Shown: positions 1 through 11,899 of the stretch, piece after piece
Numbering within the stretch: position 1 is the stretch's first letter
Layout of the letters: each line of letters starts with the position of its first letter
Origin: Rheum nobile
Lineage: Eukaryota > Streptophyta > Magnoliopsida > Caryophyllales > Polygonaceae
Assembly (NCBI GenBank): GCA_027886185.1
Contig: WOAB01000142.1
Coordinates: forward strand, 1,612,001-1,676,000
DNA length: 64,000 bases
Reading direction: 5' to 3'
Position numbers and translations under genes: made by a program
Notes under the pieces: model-generated
Seen by the model: the letters and a program-made list of their open reading frames with translations, nothing else
Databases searched by the model: none
What the model was told of the DNA's origin: nothing

Positions 1-33
1 AATTGGTATATGTTGTGGCAATTTGAAATGAAG

Positions 34-179
34 GTACATTGGAGTGGGAGATTTAGAGGAGGTGCAAAGCTTCTACTATTTCATTGAATCGGAAAGGGAC
101 CCACAAACGGACCCGTTGATGCTCTGGCTCACCGGTGGTCCTGGTTGTTCTGCATTGTCCGGCTTGATTTTTGAAATAG
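34..179 (+). CDS. SCPL exon (first in window): oxyanion-hole region
   Basis: Reads GVGDLEEVQSFYYFIESE and then DPLMLWLTGGPGCSALSG before GAA-ATA-G and the donor gtatgg. YIGVG...FYYF and WLTGGPGCSA are hallmarks of the SCPL family; GGPGCS shapes the oxyanion hole. The start is placed after AG at 32-33 because SCPL genes often have an intron just before this position and because a TGA lies in frame immediately upstream (29-31). The acceptor tract is weak, so upstream bases could instead be frameshifted coding sequence. Confidence 0.8.
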
Positions 180-338
180 GTATGGTATATATGCCTATGA
201 AGTGATATCAGAATATTATTTTAATATTTTCTACAATATTAATACATTAAAAATATTACTTAAATCTATATTCATATCCGATATATTGATAGAAAAAAGA
301 TATATACACACGAAAAATTGTCTAAATGCAAACCAAAA

Positions 339-560
339 TATGCGTTAAGCCTTAACGTACGGGTGGGGTGCGATATGTCTTAACGCACAAGGGACATAAG
401 AGGCATTTTTTGAAAATTCGGGGGTACCACCTGTGCGTTAAGGCATAACGCACAAGTTGAAATGGGCCAAGGGAGACAAGCCCAAAATGACACTGTATCT
501 GTGCGTTAAGCCTTAACGTATGGCACTGTAGCTGTGCGTTAAGGCTTAACGCACATACAA
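339..560. repeat. Dyad cluster A, left arm (TGCGTTAAG/CTTAACGCA)
   Basis: At least five copies or half-copies of the palindrome GTGCGTTAAGSCTTAACGCAC at about 339-360, 376-389, 431-456, 501-521 and 533-555. Several are flanked by the shared phrase CACTGTAGCTG. They sit inside the left arm of the foldback element. Confidence 0.8.
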
Positions 561-679
561 AAAAAAAAAAATTGCCCCATAATCATGTAGAGAATTTCAA
601 TACGAGTCCGTACATATAAAATTCGTCCAAAACGGACATCGTTTGCCCCTCCAAAAGCCCAAAAAACGGACATATAAAA

Positions 680-1130
680 TTCTGGCTAATGCGGCGACCG
701 GAGGTGGATAATCGGCGGTGAGAGCTTGGGGCTTTGGAAGCTAACTTCCAAACGCAACTTTTGGTGGTAGCGGCGACTCCAACGGTGGATGGTGGTCGAC
801 GAATTTCTTCGATGAACAGACACGGCCGCGGAGCTAGGGTTCTTGAGCTTTTGGGATTAAATTGGATACCGAAAACTCATTGAAAGGTGCCCTATTTATA
901 GGGGTTGGAAATGTCTCGGGAAGAGCTTCGAAATCGTATAAAGTTTGACCTAAAACGATATCGAATTGGCCCAGATATCGTCCAATTTCCATAAAGCTAA
1001 AAACCGAAATTCTCTTTCCATAAATACCCAAGTTTTGAAGTTGTGGAGAAATTGAATGAAAATAAAAAGTTCGGCTTAAATCTGTAATTACGTTAACGAT
1101 CTAATGGACGGAGAGTGGGGTAGGGTGGTA
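680..1130 (-). other. Promoter/leader-like segment of unknown origin inside the foldback element
   Basis: On the minus strand a TATA-like CTATAAATAG (892-901) is followed by a leader containing AACCCTAGCTCCGCGG and then a GC-richer stretch with CCGCCG and CACCTCCGGTCGCCGC down to about 690. This layout (TATA box then transcribed GC-rich leader) is typical of a captured gene 5' end or an old LTR. The 65-codon minus-strand reading frame here (834-1031) shows no recognisable domain. Confidence 0.35.
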
Positions 1131-1191
1131 TGTGTTGGACGGAGATGGATATCGAATTGGCCCAGATCTAATGGACGGAGAGTGGGGTAAG

Positions 1192-1736
1192 TATACTAAA
1201 TTTAATGAAACACTATAATATATAAGTCTAGGTATACTAGATTTAATGAAATACTATAGTACATAAGCGTAACTATATGAAATATAATGAAATACTATAG
1301 TACATAAGTGTGACTATATGAAATATAATGAAATACTATAGTACATAAGTCTAAGTATACTAGATTTCATGAAATACTATAGTACATAAGTGTGACTATA
1401 TGAAATATAATGAAATACTATAGTATATAAGTGTAACTATATGAAATATAATGAAATACTATAGTTTATAAGTCTAAGTATACTAGATTTCATGAAATAC
1501 TATAATACATAAGTGTAACTATATGAAATATAATGAAATACTATAGTACATAAGCGTAACTATATGAAATACAATGAAATACTATAGTACATAAGTGTGA
1601 CTATATGAAATATAATGAAATATTATAGTATATAAGTGTAACTATATGAAATATAATGAAATACTATAGTTTATAAGTCTAAGTATACTAGATTTCATGA
1701 AATACTATAATACATAAGTGTAACTATATGAAATAT
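1192..1736. repeat. 41-bp satellite, left block
   Basis: Tandem units about 41 bp long begin GAAATACTATAGTACATAAG. Two subtypes alternate: one continues TGTAACTATATGAAATATAA, the other TCTAAGTATACTAGATTTAA. Units differ by a few bases. The block is cut from the right block by the MITE at 1737-3078. Confidence 0.9.
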
Positions 1737-3078
1737 GGATCCGGTTCTGGTGAGAACCAAATTCTAGGAGAGAAGTGAGAACGTATGCATCAGCAACGTT
1801 TCCTCCCTCACGCGCGTGTCTGTTCCCAGTTAACACGGATGTTCACTGTTTTGTTCGTATATGTTCATCGTAGTATACAACGATGTTCACCACTTTACAC
1901 TAAAAAATATTGATTTTTCTAGTGTTTTTATTCTTTTTTTTTTCCTTTCTAAACTCTCAAATCTTTATAAAAATAATTATTTAATGTTCACTGCATGTTT
2001 ATATGACGCAATATTAGTAATCTTTAATATAAAATCAAGTTTAAAGTAAGTAAAATGTACTTTTTTCTTGTATGTATTTTGTGATGCACATGTAGGCATA
2101 GTTGTTCACATGTTTGTGTAAAACAAATGATGGACATCAAAAAAATATTCACAACCCCTCAGTGAGCACAAATGTTCGTTATTTTATTCGTAAATGTTCA
2201 TCACAATATAGTGAGCATCTAGAATGAAAGTGGTGAAAAATTATGGACAAAGTGATGAACAAAAATTTGTTCACAACCTTTCAGTGAACATAGATGTTCA
2301 CTGTTTTGCTCGTAGATGTTCATCACAGTATACTAGTATAAAACATCTGGATTAAAAGTGGTGAACATTTATGGATAAAGTGATGAATATCAAAAATATG
2401 TTCATAACGAGTGAAAGCGTTTTTCCAAAAAAAAAATGCGCTTAATAAAAATTTGGGTAAAATTGGGGGAAAATACGGGTAAAATTCGACTGAAACAGTG
2501 AACATATTGTATGAAAGTGGTGAACATTTATGGAAAAAGTGATGAACATTCCAAAATATGTGCACAACGAGTGAAAAATATTTCCCCCCCAAAACGCGTA
2601 TAATACGGAAAAACTTCGGTCAAAATTGGGGGGAAATATGGGTAAAATTCGGCTAGAATATTGAACATCTTGTATGAAAGTGATGAACATTTATGAGAAC
2701 AACGATGAACATCAAAAATATGTTCAAGGCGTTGTTCAATGACAGCGAACAAAAAAAGTGCCCAACAAAAAAATAAGCAAAATCACAAGTGTTCAAGGCT
2801 TGAAACATCAGTGTTCATGGTCCTGGATGCAAGTGTTCAAGGCGTTGAACGTAATTGTTCAATGCCAGCGAACAAAAAAAGTACCCAGCAAAAAAAAGAG
2901 GCAAAATCCGTATTATTCGCCAATAAAACGCGAATAATACGGTCGAAAAATTCGGCACGCCCGAATTATACGGCTTTTAATGAAAGTCTAATCTGGAGCG
3001 TTGATTCCACTCCGATCCGACGACCTCCTTTTATTCTCATTTCTCTCCTATTTTACTATTCTCATTTGATGCTTCTCC
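1737..3078. mobile_element. Mutator-like MITE with 10-bp target duplication
   Basis: A 1.34-kb insertion in the satellite flanked by TATGAAATAT on both sides (1727-1736 and 3079-3088). Ends are imperfect inverted repeats: GGATCCGGTTCTGGTGAGAA on the left and the complement of GGAGAAGCATCAAATGAGAA on the right, each followed by AGGAGAGAARTGAGAA. A 9-11 bp duplication with long imperfect ends indicates the Mutator superfamily. The interior has many spaced copies of GATGTTCAC/ATGTTCATC words on both strands and no credible coding region. The apparent frames at 2323-2752 (minus) and 2739-3083 (plus) are built from these words. Confidence 0.8.
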
Positions 3079-4720
3079 TATGAAATATAATAAAATACTA
3101 TAGTATATAAGTGTAACTATATGAAATATAATGAAATACTATAGTTTATAAGTCTAAGTATACTAGATTTCATGAAATACTATAGTACATAAGTATAACT
3201 ATATGAAATATAATAAAATACTATAGTATATAAGTGTAACTATATGAAATATAATGAAATACTATAGTTTATAAGTGTAACTATATGAAATTTAATGATA
3301 TACTATAGTATATAAGTGTAACTATATGAAATATAATGAAATACTATAGTACATATGTGTAACTATATGAAATTTAATAAAATACTATAGTACATAAGCG
3401 TAACTATATGAAATACAATGAAATACTATAGTACATAAGTGTGACTATATGAAATATAATGAAATACTATAGTATATAAGTGTAACTATATGAAATATAA
3501 TGAAATACTATAATTTATAAGTCTAAGTATACTAGATTTCATGAAATACTATAGTACATAAGTGTAATTATATGAAATTTAATGAAATACTATAGTATAT
3601 AAGTGTAACTATATGAAATATAATGAAATACTATAGTATATAAGTCTAAGTATACTGAATTTAATGAAACACTATAATATATAAGTCTAGGTATACTAGA
3701 TTTAATGGAATACTATAGTACATAAGCGTAACTATATGAAAAATAATGAAATACTATAGTACATAAGTGTAACTATATGAAATTTAATGAAATACTATAG
3801 TACATAAGTGTAACTATATGAAATTTAATGAAATACTATAGTACATAAGTGTAACTATATAAAATTTAATGAAATACTATAGTACATAAGTATAACTATT
3901 TGAAATTTAATGAAATACTATAGTATATAAGTCTAAGTATACTAGATTTAATGAAACACTATAATATATAAGTCTAAGTATATACTAGATTTAATGAAAT
4001 ACTATAGTACATAAGTGTAACTATATGAAATATAATGAAATACTATAGTACATAAGTGTAACTATATGAAATTTAATGAAATATTATAGTACATAAGTGT
4101 AATTATATGAAATTTAATGAAATATTATAGTATATAAGTCTAAGTATACTAGATTTAATGAAACACTATAATATATAAGCGTAACTATATTAAATATAAT
4201 GAAATACTATAGTACATAAGTTTAATTATATGAAATTTAATAAAATACTATAGTATATAAGTCTAAGTATACTAAATGTAATGAAATACTATAGTACATA
4301 AGTGTAACTATATGAAATATAATAAAATACTATAGTATATAAGTCTAAGTATACTAGATTTAATAAAATATTATAGTACATAAGTGTAACTATATGAAAT
4401 ACTATAGTACATAAGTGTAACTATATAAAATATAATGAAATACTATAGTATACTATAGTATATAAGTCTAGTATACTTAGACTTATATACTATAGTATTT
4501 CATTAAATATAGTATACTTAGACTTACATACTATAGTATTTCATTAAATTTTATATAGTTACACTTATGTACTATAGTATTTTATTATATTTCATATAGT
4601 TACGCTTATATACTATAATATTTCATTAAATCTAGTATACTTAGACTTATATACTATAGTATTTTATTATATTTCATATAGTTACACTTATATACTATAG
4701 TATTTCATTATATTTTATAT
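3079..4720. repeat. 41-bp satellite, right block with an internal inversion
   Basis: The same 41-bp units continue for about 1.4 kb. Near 4465-4480 the orientation flips (TATAAGTCTAGTATACTTAG is the centre) and the last 240 bp runs in the reverse complement up to the right arm of the foldback element. The flip is what would be expected if the array is part of the foldback symmetry. Confidence 0.88.
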
Positions 4721-4960
4721 GTACGGACTCGTATTAAAATTTATACAAAATTATAGTAGAAAAATGCAAAAAAAAAACCAAAAAAATTAACTACAATGCG
4801 CTATATGCCGGGCACCAAATTGTAAAAAAAATGGGTAGGAAAGCTTTGTTTTTTGGGCTTTTGGAGGGGCAAACGATGTCCGTTTTGGACGAATTTTATA
4901 TGTACGGACTCGTATTGAAATTCTCTACATGATTATGGGGCAAATTTTTTTTTTTTGTAT

Positions 4961-5115
4961 GTGCGTTAAGCCTTAACGCACAGCTACAGTGTCATACGTT
5001 AAGGCTTAACGCACAGCTACAGTGTCATTCTGTATATTTTTCCACTTTTATTCCAGTTTTGTCCCTTATACGTTAAGCCTAAACGCACCAGCCTGTACGT
5101 TTAGCCTTAACGTAC
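4961..5115. repeat. Dyad cluster A, right arm
   Basis: Four copies of the same palindrome (about 4961-4982, 4994-5015, 5069-5089, 5094-5115), the first two separated by GCTACAGTGTC. This is the inverted partner of the left-arm cluster. The outer copies carry GTACG-type substitutions on both sides. Confidence 0.8.
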
Positions 5116-5266
5116 GAAACAGTTTGCATATAGACTGACCCTATTGATATCATTCTTATTTATATTTTAATATCTATGCCGATATCGATAATATCGATAT
5201 CGATATCCGATATTTTATATCTTTAATATCAATATCAAATAACCTTAGTTAATTTGCACTTTGCAG

Positions 5267-5347
5267 GTCCACTGGCTTTCAACTACACAAATATATACGA
5301 AGAGGACCTGCCAACTTTTCAACTTAATCCCTACTCTTGGACAAAAG
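5267..5347 (+). CDS. SCPL exon: GPLAFNY...NPYSWTK segment
   Basis: Follows acceptor ttgcag. The split glycine codon (G|GT) joins exon 1 in phase. It encodes PLAFNYTNIYEEDLPTFQ and then LNPYSWTK, the stretch that follows the oxyanion-hole motif in all clade IA proteins. The first GT after the lysine codon is at 5348-5349, which leaves one extra base before the next exon (phase 1 into phase 0). The related-gene pattern is ACAAAG|gt; here the run is ACAAAAG|gt, so a one-base insertion is the simplest explanation for the frame break. Confidence 0.8.
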
Positions 5348-5916
5348 GTTAGATGCAACATATGTATACGTAAAAAGCTATATTTGCCATAGATTTTAGG
5401 GAAATTTATGTTAATACTCTTGAGTTTAGGATTATTCCTATTGGTGTCGTAAGGTTTGAGTTTGTTTGCTTCGTAACCATACATTTTCATGTTTGTACCA
5501 TTCTATTTCAGATTGATTAAATCCAAGTTCACTATTGTGTTTCTCGCTCTCAAATTAGTAAGATTTGACTCCTAAAATATCCAAATTCATGTCCGAATCA
5601 TGTCGACTTGAATTCTGAAGCAACAATCCGTTTTTAACCTTAAGAATTCAAATCGGAATGGTTCGAGTATGGATTTGATTGTTTTAGGAGTCGAATCCTA
5701 CTTAGTTGAGGTTAATAAATATAATGATGAGCTTCGATTTGATCAATTCAAACCGAAATGATACGGATATAAAAAAATTCGGTTACAAAGCGAACAAACC
5801 AAAACCTTAGGAATATCAACTGGAAAAAACTTAATCGTGAAACACTAATAAAAATAATAGGAATTTTCCTAGATTTTATATTACTAATACATAGTACAAA
5901 TTAATTATATGTACAG
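5348..5916. other. SCPL intron 2
   Basis: Non-coding, AT-rich. The only structure seen is the small inverted repeat at 5558-5701. The minus-strand frame at 5245-5490 overlaps exon 2 and is not credible. Confidence 0.7.
5558..5701. mobile_element. Small inverted-repeat (MITE-like) element in SCPL intron 2
   Basis: GTAAGATTTGACTCCTAAAA at 5558 is matched in inverse by TTTTAGGAGTCGAATCCTAC ending at 5701; the next about 20 bp inward also pair loosely (CAAATTCATGTCCGAA with TTCGAGTATGGATTTG). Length is about 144 bp with no coding capacity. A duplicated target is not obvious, so the family is undetermined. Confidence 0.55.
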
Positions 5917-6039
5917 GTGGCGAATATTATATTTTTGGACTCGCCGGTTGGGACTGGTTTTTCGTATTCTACAACTCCCAAGGGTTACTACAGTACTACT
6001 ACACTCAGCACACATCATATCTATGAGTTCCTCCGAAAG
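5917..6039 (+). CDS. SCPL exon: VANIIFLDSPVGTGFSYS segment
   Basis: Lies between acceptor tacag and donor gttttc and is 41 codons long. It reads VANIIFLDSPVGTGFSYSTT and ends STHHIYEFLRK, which joins in phase to the next exon (FLRK|WLLRHPEY). The D-x-P-V-G-(T/S)-G-F-S-Y block is diagnostic of plant serine carboxypeptidases. It reads open throughout. Confidence 0.85.
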
Positions 6040-7749
6040 GTTTTCATATTTTCTGTTCATTAACATCATATCTACGTACGACATTTCAGTTTTGTTACAA
6101 CGAAACATATGTGAACGTGTAAAGATATATAAACAGTAATAACATAGCATACACACATACATAATACAAAAGCATATGCACACACTCTATATTCAAAATA
6201 AAGTTATTAAATATTTTTGCATTGATTTACAAAAAAGTTTATGTATGAATAAATACTAATGAGTATAACCTGATAGTAATTAAAATACAGTATGCTTTTG
6301 TATAAAAAGTTAATCGTGCACTTAAGAAAAAAGTGTAGATTTATAGTATTGTTTAAAAGCATGTAATATAATAAAATTAATGTAGTTGATGAAATCGCAT
6401 CTCTTAGCTTCTTAGTAATCGAAAGAGTGTTATTAGTACGTTCAGGCCCCTTTTGAGACTAACAAATTTTTCTATGATTTTTTTGATAAAGATAGATTTC
6501 ATGTAATACCCTTTAAACTTTATAATTTTAGCACACTGAACAAAAAAAGTAAATTTTACCTCTCTTGATTATTAGGTCCCTTTTGTAAATTTGTTAAGCA
6601 AAACTAACTAAATGTTAATAGAAAATTAACTAGTTAAATTATAAATCTATCTCCAAGTAAAATCAAGTATTTGTGCTCATGGGAAAAAGATGTAGTAAAT
6701 AAAGTAATAGAGGAGGGGCTATGGAGGTTTAGTTTTTTTTAAATGACTTTAAATAATACGAATTATCATCTTTAAGTAAAAAATAATATTAACGTTCAGG
6801 CCTCTTTTGAGACTAACGTTTTTTTTTTTGCTTAAAGAGAATGAGATATAGTTGGGCTTAAATCAGATCTCATTTTGTCTCCACCCTCCACCTCGCTGTT
6901 TTCGGCGGATCCCCTTCCTCCCCCACCACCATCGAGATTTTCCTCACAACATCAGCAAACCTAACAGCCACAATCCTTCAGATCCAGTCGCGAAGAACCT
7001 TCAGGATTTAATGTTAGGTTTCACTGGTGCGGCGTGACCGGACATAAACATTGCGTCTACGATTCCATGTGTTCAAAACTGTAAGAAATTGGTCGAAAAA
7101 TAAGGTTGTATCATTTTTCTTAAATATCAACATAGTTTAACTATGAGTTTACAATTTTCTAAAGTTAATACTATTTTTTGTTCTAAGTTGATAATTGATA
7201 TTAAATTTCGATAAATATCAACATAGTTTTGGTAATTTTTAAAATTACTATTATTTTTTTTCAAAGTTGAGAATTAGGAGTATTTAAGGTCATTTTTTCA
7301 CAAAAATAATGAACGACCACTGGTAAGTATGAAGACTAACACGGAGCTCACAACAAAAGAGCACATAGACTTTTCCTACAAAGCTATCATTTGTGTTTTT
7401 TCTCTAAATCTATCTTTAGGCCCCTAAAAATTTGCGGCCATGTTTGATCAACCTGTTCGAATTTGCTAAGGAGCAGCCATATATGTACACTTTTAATAAT
7501 GTAAATGCACATATAATATAAAACATATATATATATATTTTCAGTAATTAGGTGAACATGTAGCATAAAAGTATATGCAAATATAATCAAGAGTATATGC
7601 ATAAACACTTTCAATAACATAGATCACACATTCACACATTCACACATAGTAATTAGATGAACACAAGTCTCCGGTTTAATTAACCTGATCTTTTCCCTTC
7701 ATTTTCCCCCTTATTAAAATGTATATAATTAATATTGTATGAGATGCAG
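6040..7749. other. SCPL intron 3, no gene seen
   Basis: AT-rich intron. Two direct copies of TTCAGGCCYCTTTTGAGACT occur at about 6440 and 6795, suggesting old repeat or MITE remnants. A C-rich segment at 6880-7080 (CTCCACCCTCCACCTCGC and following) differs in composition from its surroundings and could be a captured gene scrap, but no protein family is recognisable. Confidence 0.5.
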
Positions 7750-7852
7750 TGGCTGCTAAGGCATCCTGAATATTTGGAAAACGAACTCTACATCTCAGGG
7801 GACTCCTATTCGGGTCTACCCGTGCCCATGGTCGTTGAATTGATACTCAATG
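7750..7852 (+). CDS. SCPL exon 4: catalytic serine (GDSYSG)
   Basis: Starts at TGG after gatgcag and ends at AATG|gtacct. It encodes WLLRHPEYLENELYISGDSY, SG and then LPVPMVVELIL. The nucleophile Ser sits in G-D-S-Y-S-G, the form typical of plant SCPLs. Phase 1 at the donor matches the next exon at 13319, more than 5 kb downstream beyond a LINE insertion. The exon itself is undamaged. Confidence 0.88.
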
Positions 7853-8409
7853 GTACCTACTTAATATATTATCTCTTCGGTAATATATGTCGTTTTAGTC
7901 TTTTATTTTTATTTTTTAAAAATTATCGTTTAGAGTTTTAAGTAATGATTTATTGGTGAATTACGAGATAAGTAATTGAAAATTGCATATATTAACACTT
8001 TATATACAAACTCTTCTTATTTATCCATCGTTTGGTTGAACACGAGAAATCAAATTCCTGAAAATTTAGCAAGGGAAATCAAGTTCCTGAGAATTTAACT
8101 ACTTTCTAGACATTACAAATTGTTAGAAATTATAAAATCATGTTTGCTTTAAAATTATTGTTTTTATATTAACATAGGAAGTAAGAATATTACCACTTAA
8201 AGACACATGAAGTAGATCTTACCGCTCTCCTTCCGACCCATGTCTCCCTTCCCCCTGTTACTGCTGCAGCAGTAGCAAAAGCTCCCCTTTCGATTCACCC
8301 TCTACCACCTCCCTCTCTTCCCCCAAACAGATCTCCTATAGTGAAGCCGCATGTGCTCACAAAACCTCCCCTTCAAACCTGCGACTTTGCTACATAGAAG
8401 GCTACAAAG

Positions 8410-8950
8410 AGGGGATTAGCGACTATACCAACTCAGATGTTGAGGATATGGTCAATAGATGGAAGTTGAGCCACTCCAAAGCTGTACTTGAATGACCAAG
8501 GTCTTTTCATATTCCGCTTTGCAAATGAACAAGACCTGGTATCCATCATGGAAAGTGGCCAATGGATGTTGAGAGGTATTAAACCGTTGATTTTGAAGAG
8601 GTGGTCACCCAACATCTCCATGGATCTAACATGCCTAGAATCTATCCCAGTCTGGGTCACTCTTTATAACCTTGACTTCAGGTTTTGGTCTGATGATCTA
8701 CTCAGTAAAGTTGGCTCCTCTATTGGTATTCCTATACAAATGGCCACAACCACAACCACACAAGAGAGGCTCTCTTATGCTCGGATACTTGTTGAAGTAT
8801 CGGATAAAGATGAACTCCGCAAAAAAATAGCATTCTGCGATGAATATGGATCGCTATAACACCAAGAAATTCACTGTGATTGGCTCCCATGGCGCTGCAG
8901 CGTTTGCAAAACGTTTGGCCATTGCGATAAGGATTGCATCCTCAAACCAA
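8410..8950 (+). pseudogene. LINE ORF1/gag remnant (DUF4283-like plus CCHC knuckle)
   Basis: Frame 8488-8859 reads LNDQGLFIFRFANEQDLVSI, GQWMLRGIKPLILKRWSP and IPVWVTLYNLDFRFWSDD, the pattern of the DUF4283 domain at the N-terminus of plant LINE ORF1. After a frame change, CSVCKTFGHCDKDC at about 8898-8940 is a CCHC (C-x2-C-x4-H-x4-C) knuckle. The following proline/serine-rich linker (9000-9340) is frame-broken. Confidence 0.75.
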
Positions 8951-9389
8951 ACAATGAGCCTTTTAGCAAGGGCAAAGCAACTGTCCATTACGTGGTTAAA
9001 TAGCATGTAGCTCCTCCCATACAGGTTTCCCCTCCTGTTGTCGCCCTTGAGAAGATTGGGCATCCCACCGCCGATAGCACAGATGCCCTCATCCTCTCTA
9101 GCTCCTCTTGCTGAGGCCCCTCCCTCTTCCTCAACCACCTCTCTCACATCTCCTCTACCCCCGCTGCTACCTCTCCCCAATCGTAACCCCTCCTAGATAC
9201 TTATCAGGGGACGCAGTCGTTCCTCTTCTCCCCATCCTCGATCCCTTCTTCTTCACTCCCTTCTCATCCCTACTAACTACTCTCCCATCATCCCTCTTCC
9301 TCCCCTCCCTTTCAAAAGTTCAACCTGCCCCATTGTGACCCCTAGAACAACCAGAAGATATGGGAAATCCTCTCAACAAATGGTTACTA

Positions 9390-10345
9390 ATATATAGCAT
9401 CAACATTGGTTGCTGGAACCCGAGAGGAATCAATCACCTCTAAAAAAAGAAGCAGCAAAAGAGCTCATCAAAACTGCAAAGCTAGATATGCTCTCCCTTG
9501 TGGAAACTAGAAAAAAAAAGACTAAAGTAGATTATGTTATGGACAACATAGCCAGAGGATGGCCCTTCTTCTCAAACGACTAACATGGGAGCTACATCAG
9601 AATTATTATCTGCTGGAATCCTTGTAAAGTCATATTTGAAGCCATCACATCCACTGATCAGATGCTCCATGGAAAAAAGTATTTGATATGGCTACTAGGA
9701 CACAATTCCTGGTCTCTATCATCTATGCATTTAATGACCATTAGGAACGAACACCACTATGGCACCATATTCAACAACTGCACCCCACCATCAATACTCC
9801 TTGGGTGTTAGTTGGTGACTTCAATGCAACATGGGACCATACTGATCGCATAAACAAAGGGGGACACATGCCCAACAGCTCTTCCAATGAGATGCGAAAT
9901 GCTCTGGCCAATACCGACCTCATGGACATGAACTATCGAGGAGCCACATACACATGGAACAATAAGTAGATGGCAAGTAGCTGTACTTGGGTCAAACTCG
10001 ATCGCTCCCTCATCAACTCTCCATGGCTGTCAACCTTTCCCTATGCCTCCACTTTCTTTGCTAACCTAGGGCGTTCCGACCACTCCCCTACTATCATTAG
10101 TTTGGGCTCATCCTCTCATTTTCATTCCTACCCTTTCCGCTTCAACAATCCTTGGTCCAGCCACCCTTTTTTTCCTCCAAACAGTAGGCCACATATGGGA
10201 CTCCTTTATCCCTGGCTTTGCTATGTTCCAATTGGTTTCCAAGCTTAAACTCCTCAAAAAGCCCCTGCGCAAACTCTCTATGGGTTCCTTTGAACAAATC
10301 CAAATCAAGCTTGCCTCCCTCAAAAGCAGCCTTGCTGACATCCAA
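9390..10345 (+). pseudogene. LINE endonuclease (EEP fold) remnant
   Basis: Broken frames read SINIGCWNPRGINHL near 9400 (the N-C-R-G start of plant LINE endonucleases), AKLDMLSLVETRKKK near 9480 (the catalytic E in L-x-E-T), a VGDFNATW-like stretch near 9810-9840, YRGATYTWNN near 9935-9965 and LGRSDHSPTIIS near 10068-10100 (the S-D-H-x-P motif). Several stops lie between them. Confidence 0.75.
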
Positions 10346-10378
10346 TTCTAATTACAGTCCTATCTTTTTGATGCTCAT

Positions 10379-11773
10379 ATGCTCTCCCTAGAAAGAGACA
10401 TCTCTCAGGAAATCCTTGCAACTAGTAATGCCCTGGACGACTTTATTCGACAACATTCGAAAATTAAACGGCTCAAGAATGGGGATCATTGCACTAAGGT
10501 GTTTTACAACCATATCAGGGGGCACAAATCTAGAAACTTCATTCAAAACCTCCTTGACTCTGATGGTAACACTCTTACCACCTCTGAATCCATCTCTCAA
10601 AATATCATCTCTTTCTTCCAATTTCTCTTGGGCACCCACTCTCTCTCTATCTCTTTGCCCCTTGACCCCAACTCCTCAGCCCCCGATCCTCTCCTCTCCT
10701 CCTCTCAACAAACCTCTCTCACCCTCCCTTACACTGGCAAAGAGATCAAAGATGCCCTTTTCTCTATCGATCAAAACAAATTGGCAGGTCTAGACGTCTA
10801 TAACTCAAAAAATTTCAAAGATGCTTGGACGACTGTGGGGAATGATTTCATTTGAGCGATAGAAGATTTTTTCAGGATCCACAAGATGCTCAAACAAGTC
10901 AATCACATAGCCCTTACTCTTATTGCAAAATCCGCTAACCCAAATTGTGTGCAAGACTACTGATCGATCTCTTGCTGCTCAACAATATACAAGACAATTG
11001 CAAAAGCGGTCTCCCTTAGAATCAAATCCATCTTGCCAGATATTGTGGGAGACTCACAAGGAGATTTTGTTCCTGGCCGGTCGATTCGACACAACATTCA
11101 AATGAGCCAGGAACTCCTAAAGCACTATGATCAGATCAACATCTCAGCCCGCTGCGCCCTCAAGGTAGACTTCAAGAAGACCTTTGACACAATCCACTAG
11201 AGCTCCATACAAGAGGTGCTCAGCTTCTTCAACTTCCTGACAAGATTGATCCATTGCATCATGGCATGCATCACTTCTACTTCATACTCTGTGATCATCA
11301 ATGGGGAGCTCAAAGGTTTCTTTGAAGGGAAACAAGGCATAGACAGAGAGACCCTATATCTCCCTATATCTTTTTTCTTGATTATGGAATTTCTCAACAG
11401 GATGCTGCTCAAACTCGACTCGCACCTGCACTTCAGATTCCATCATTACTGCAATTCGACCAAGAACACTCACTTAAGTTCCGTCGACGATATGATTATC
11501 TTTTGCAAAGGATCCAAGAAGTCTATTGGAGCTATCAAGGAGGTTCTTTACAAGTTTGTTGGCATGTCAGGCCTTTTCCAAAACCCAGAAAAATCAAGGA
11601 TCTTTTTTGGAGGAGTTGCAGCTAATACTCAGGAAGAGATCCTCCAACTGCTAAACTTCAACCGATGGACATTTCCTATTAAGTACCCGGGCATCCCTCT
11701 AGGTTCCAAGCGTCTTCAAGTTAGGGACTACATGGATCTGTTAAACAAAATGACCAACAGAACCAAAACCTAG
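10379..11773 (+). pseudogene. LINE reverse transcriptase remnant
   Basis: The open part 10379-10855 covers the pre-RT region (RQHSKIKRLKNGDHCTKVFY) and the start of the RT fold (KEIKDALFSIDQNKLAGLD). Later frames give DFVPGRSI near 11068, LKVDFKKTFDTIH near 11160-11198, YSVIINGELKGFFEGKQGI and SSVDDMIIFCKGSKKS (11479-11524). The catalytic box normally reads (F/Y)ADD; here it is SVDD, so the alanine is substituted. Multiple stops and frameshifts make it inactive. Confidence 0.8.
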
Positions 11774-11899
11774 ACAACAAGAAGGCTCTCTTATGCAGGA
11801 AGATACGAGCTTACTCGTTCTGTCTTGTATAACATCCAAAACTTCTGGTTCAAGATCTTCTTATTTCTGAAAAGAATCTTGAGCAAAGTCAAGACAATC

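Larger units (their letters stand above)
319..5136. mobile_element. Foldback (long inverted-repeat) transposon in SCPL intron 1
   Basis: About 370 bp on the left (319-690) reappears inverted at 4840-5136. Both arms begin with a form of GTCTAAATGCAAAC, then carry several TGCGTTAAG-CTTAACGCA dyads, an A/T homopolymer, and a stretch containing TTGCCCCATAATCATGTAG and CGTCCAAAACGGACATCG. The centre is mainly a 41-bp satellite, plus a promoter-like segment (680-1130) and a nested MITE (1737-3078). No coding region for a transposase is seen, so it is non-autonomous. Long arms with internal tandem repeats resemble Mutator-type foldback elements, but I could not find a target-site duplication, so the superfamily is an inference. 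Confidence 0.7.

Noticed and set aside
2323..3083. Overlapping short frames on both strands (2323-2752 minus, 2739-3083 plus)
   Set aside because: They are generated by the repeated ATGTTCA words of the Mutator-like MITE and occur in three overlapping phases.
1192..4720. Regular direct repeats that resemble a CRISPR array
   Set aside because: Units are contiguous 41-bp satellite copies with no unique spacers, in plant DNA, inside a foldback element.
6852..7037. Possible small gene in SCPL intron 3
   Set aside because: Only 61 codons, no domain, no splice context; mentioned as a possible captured scrap only.
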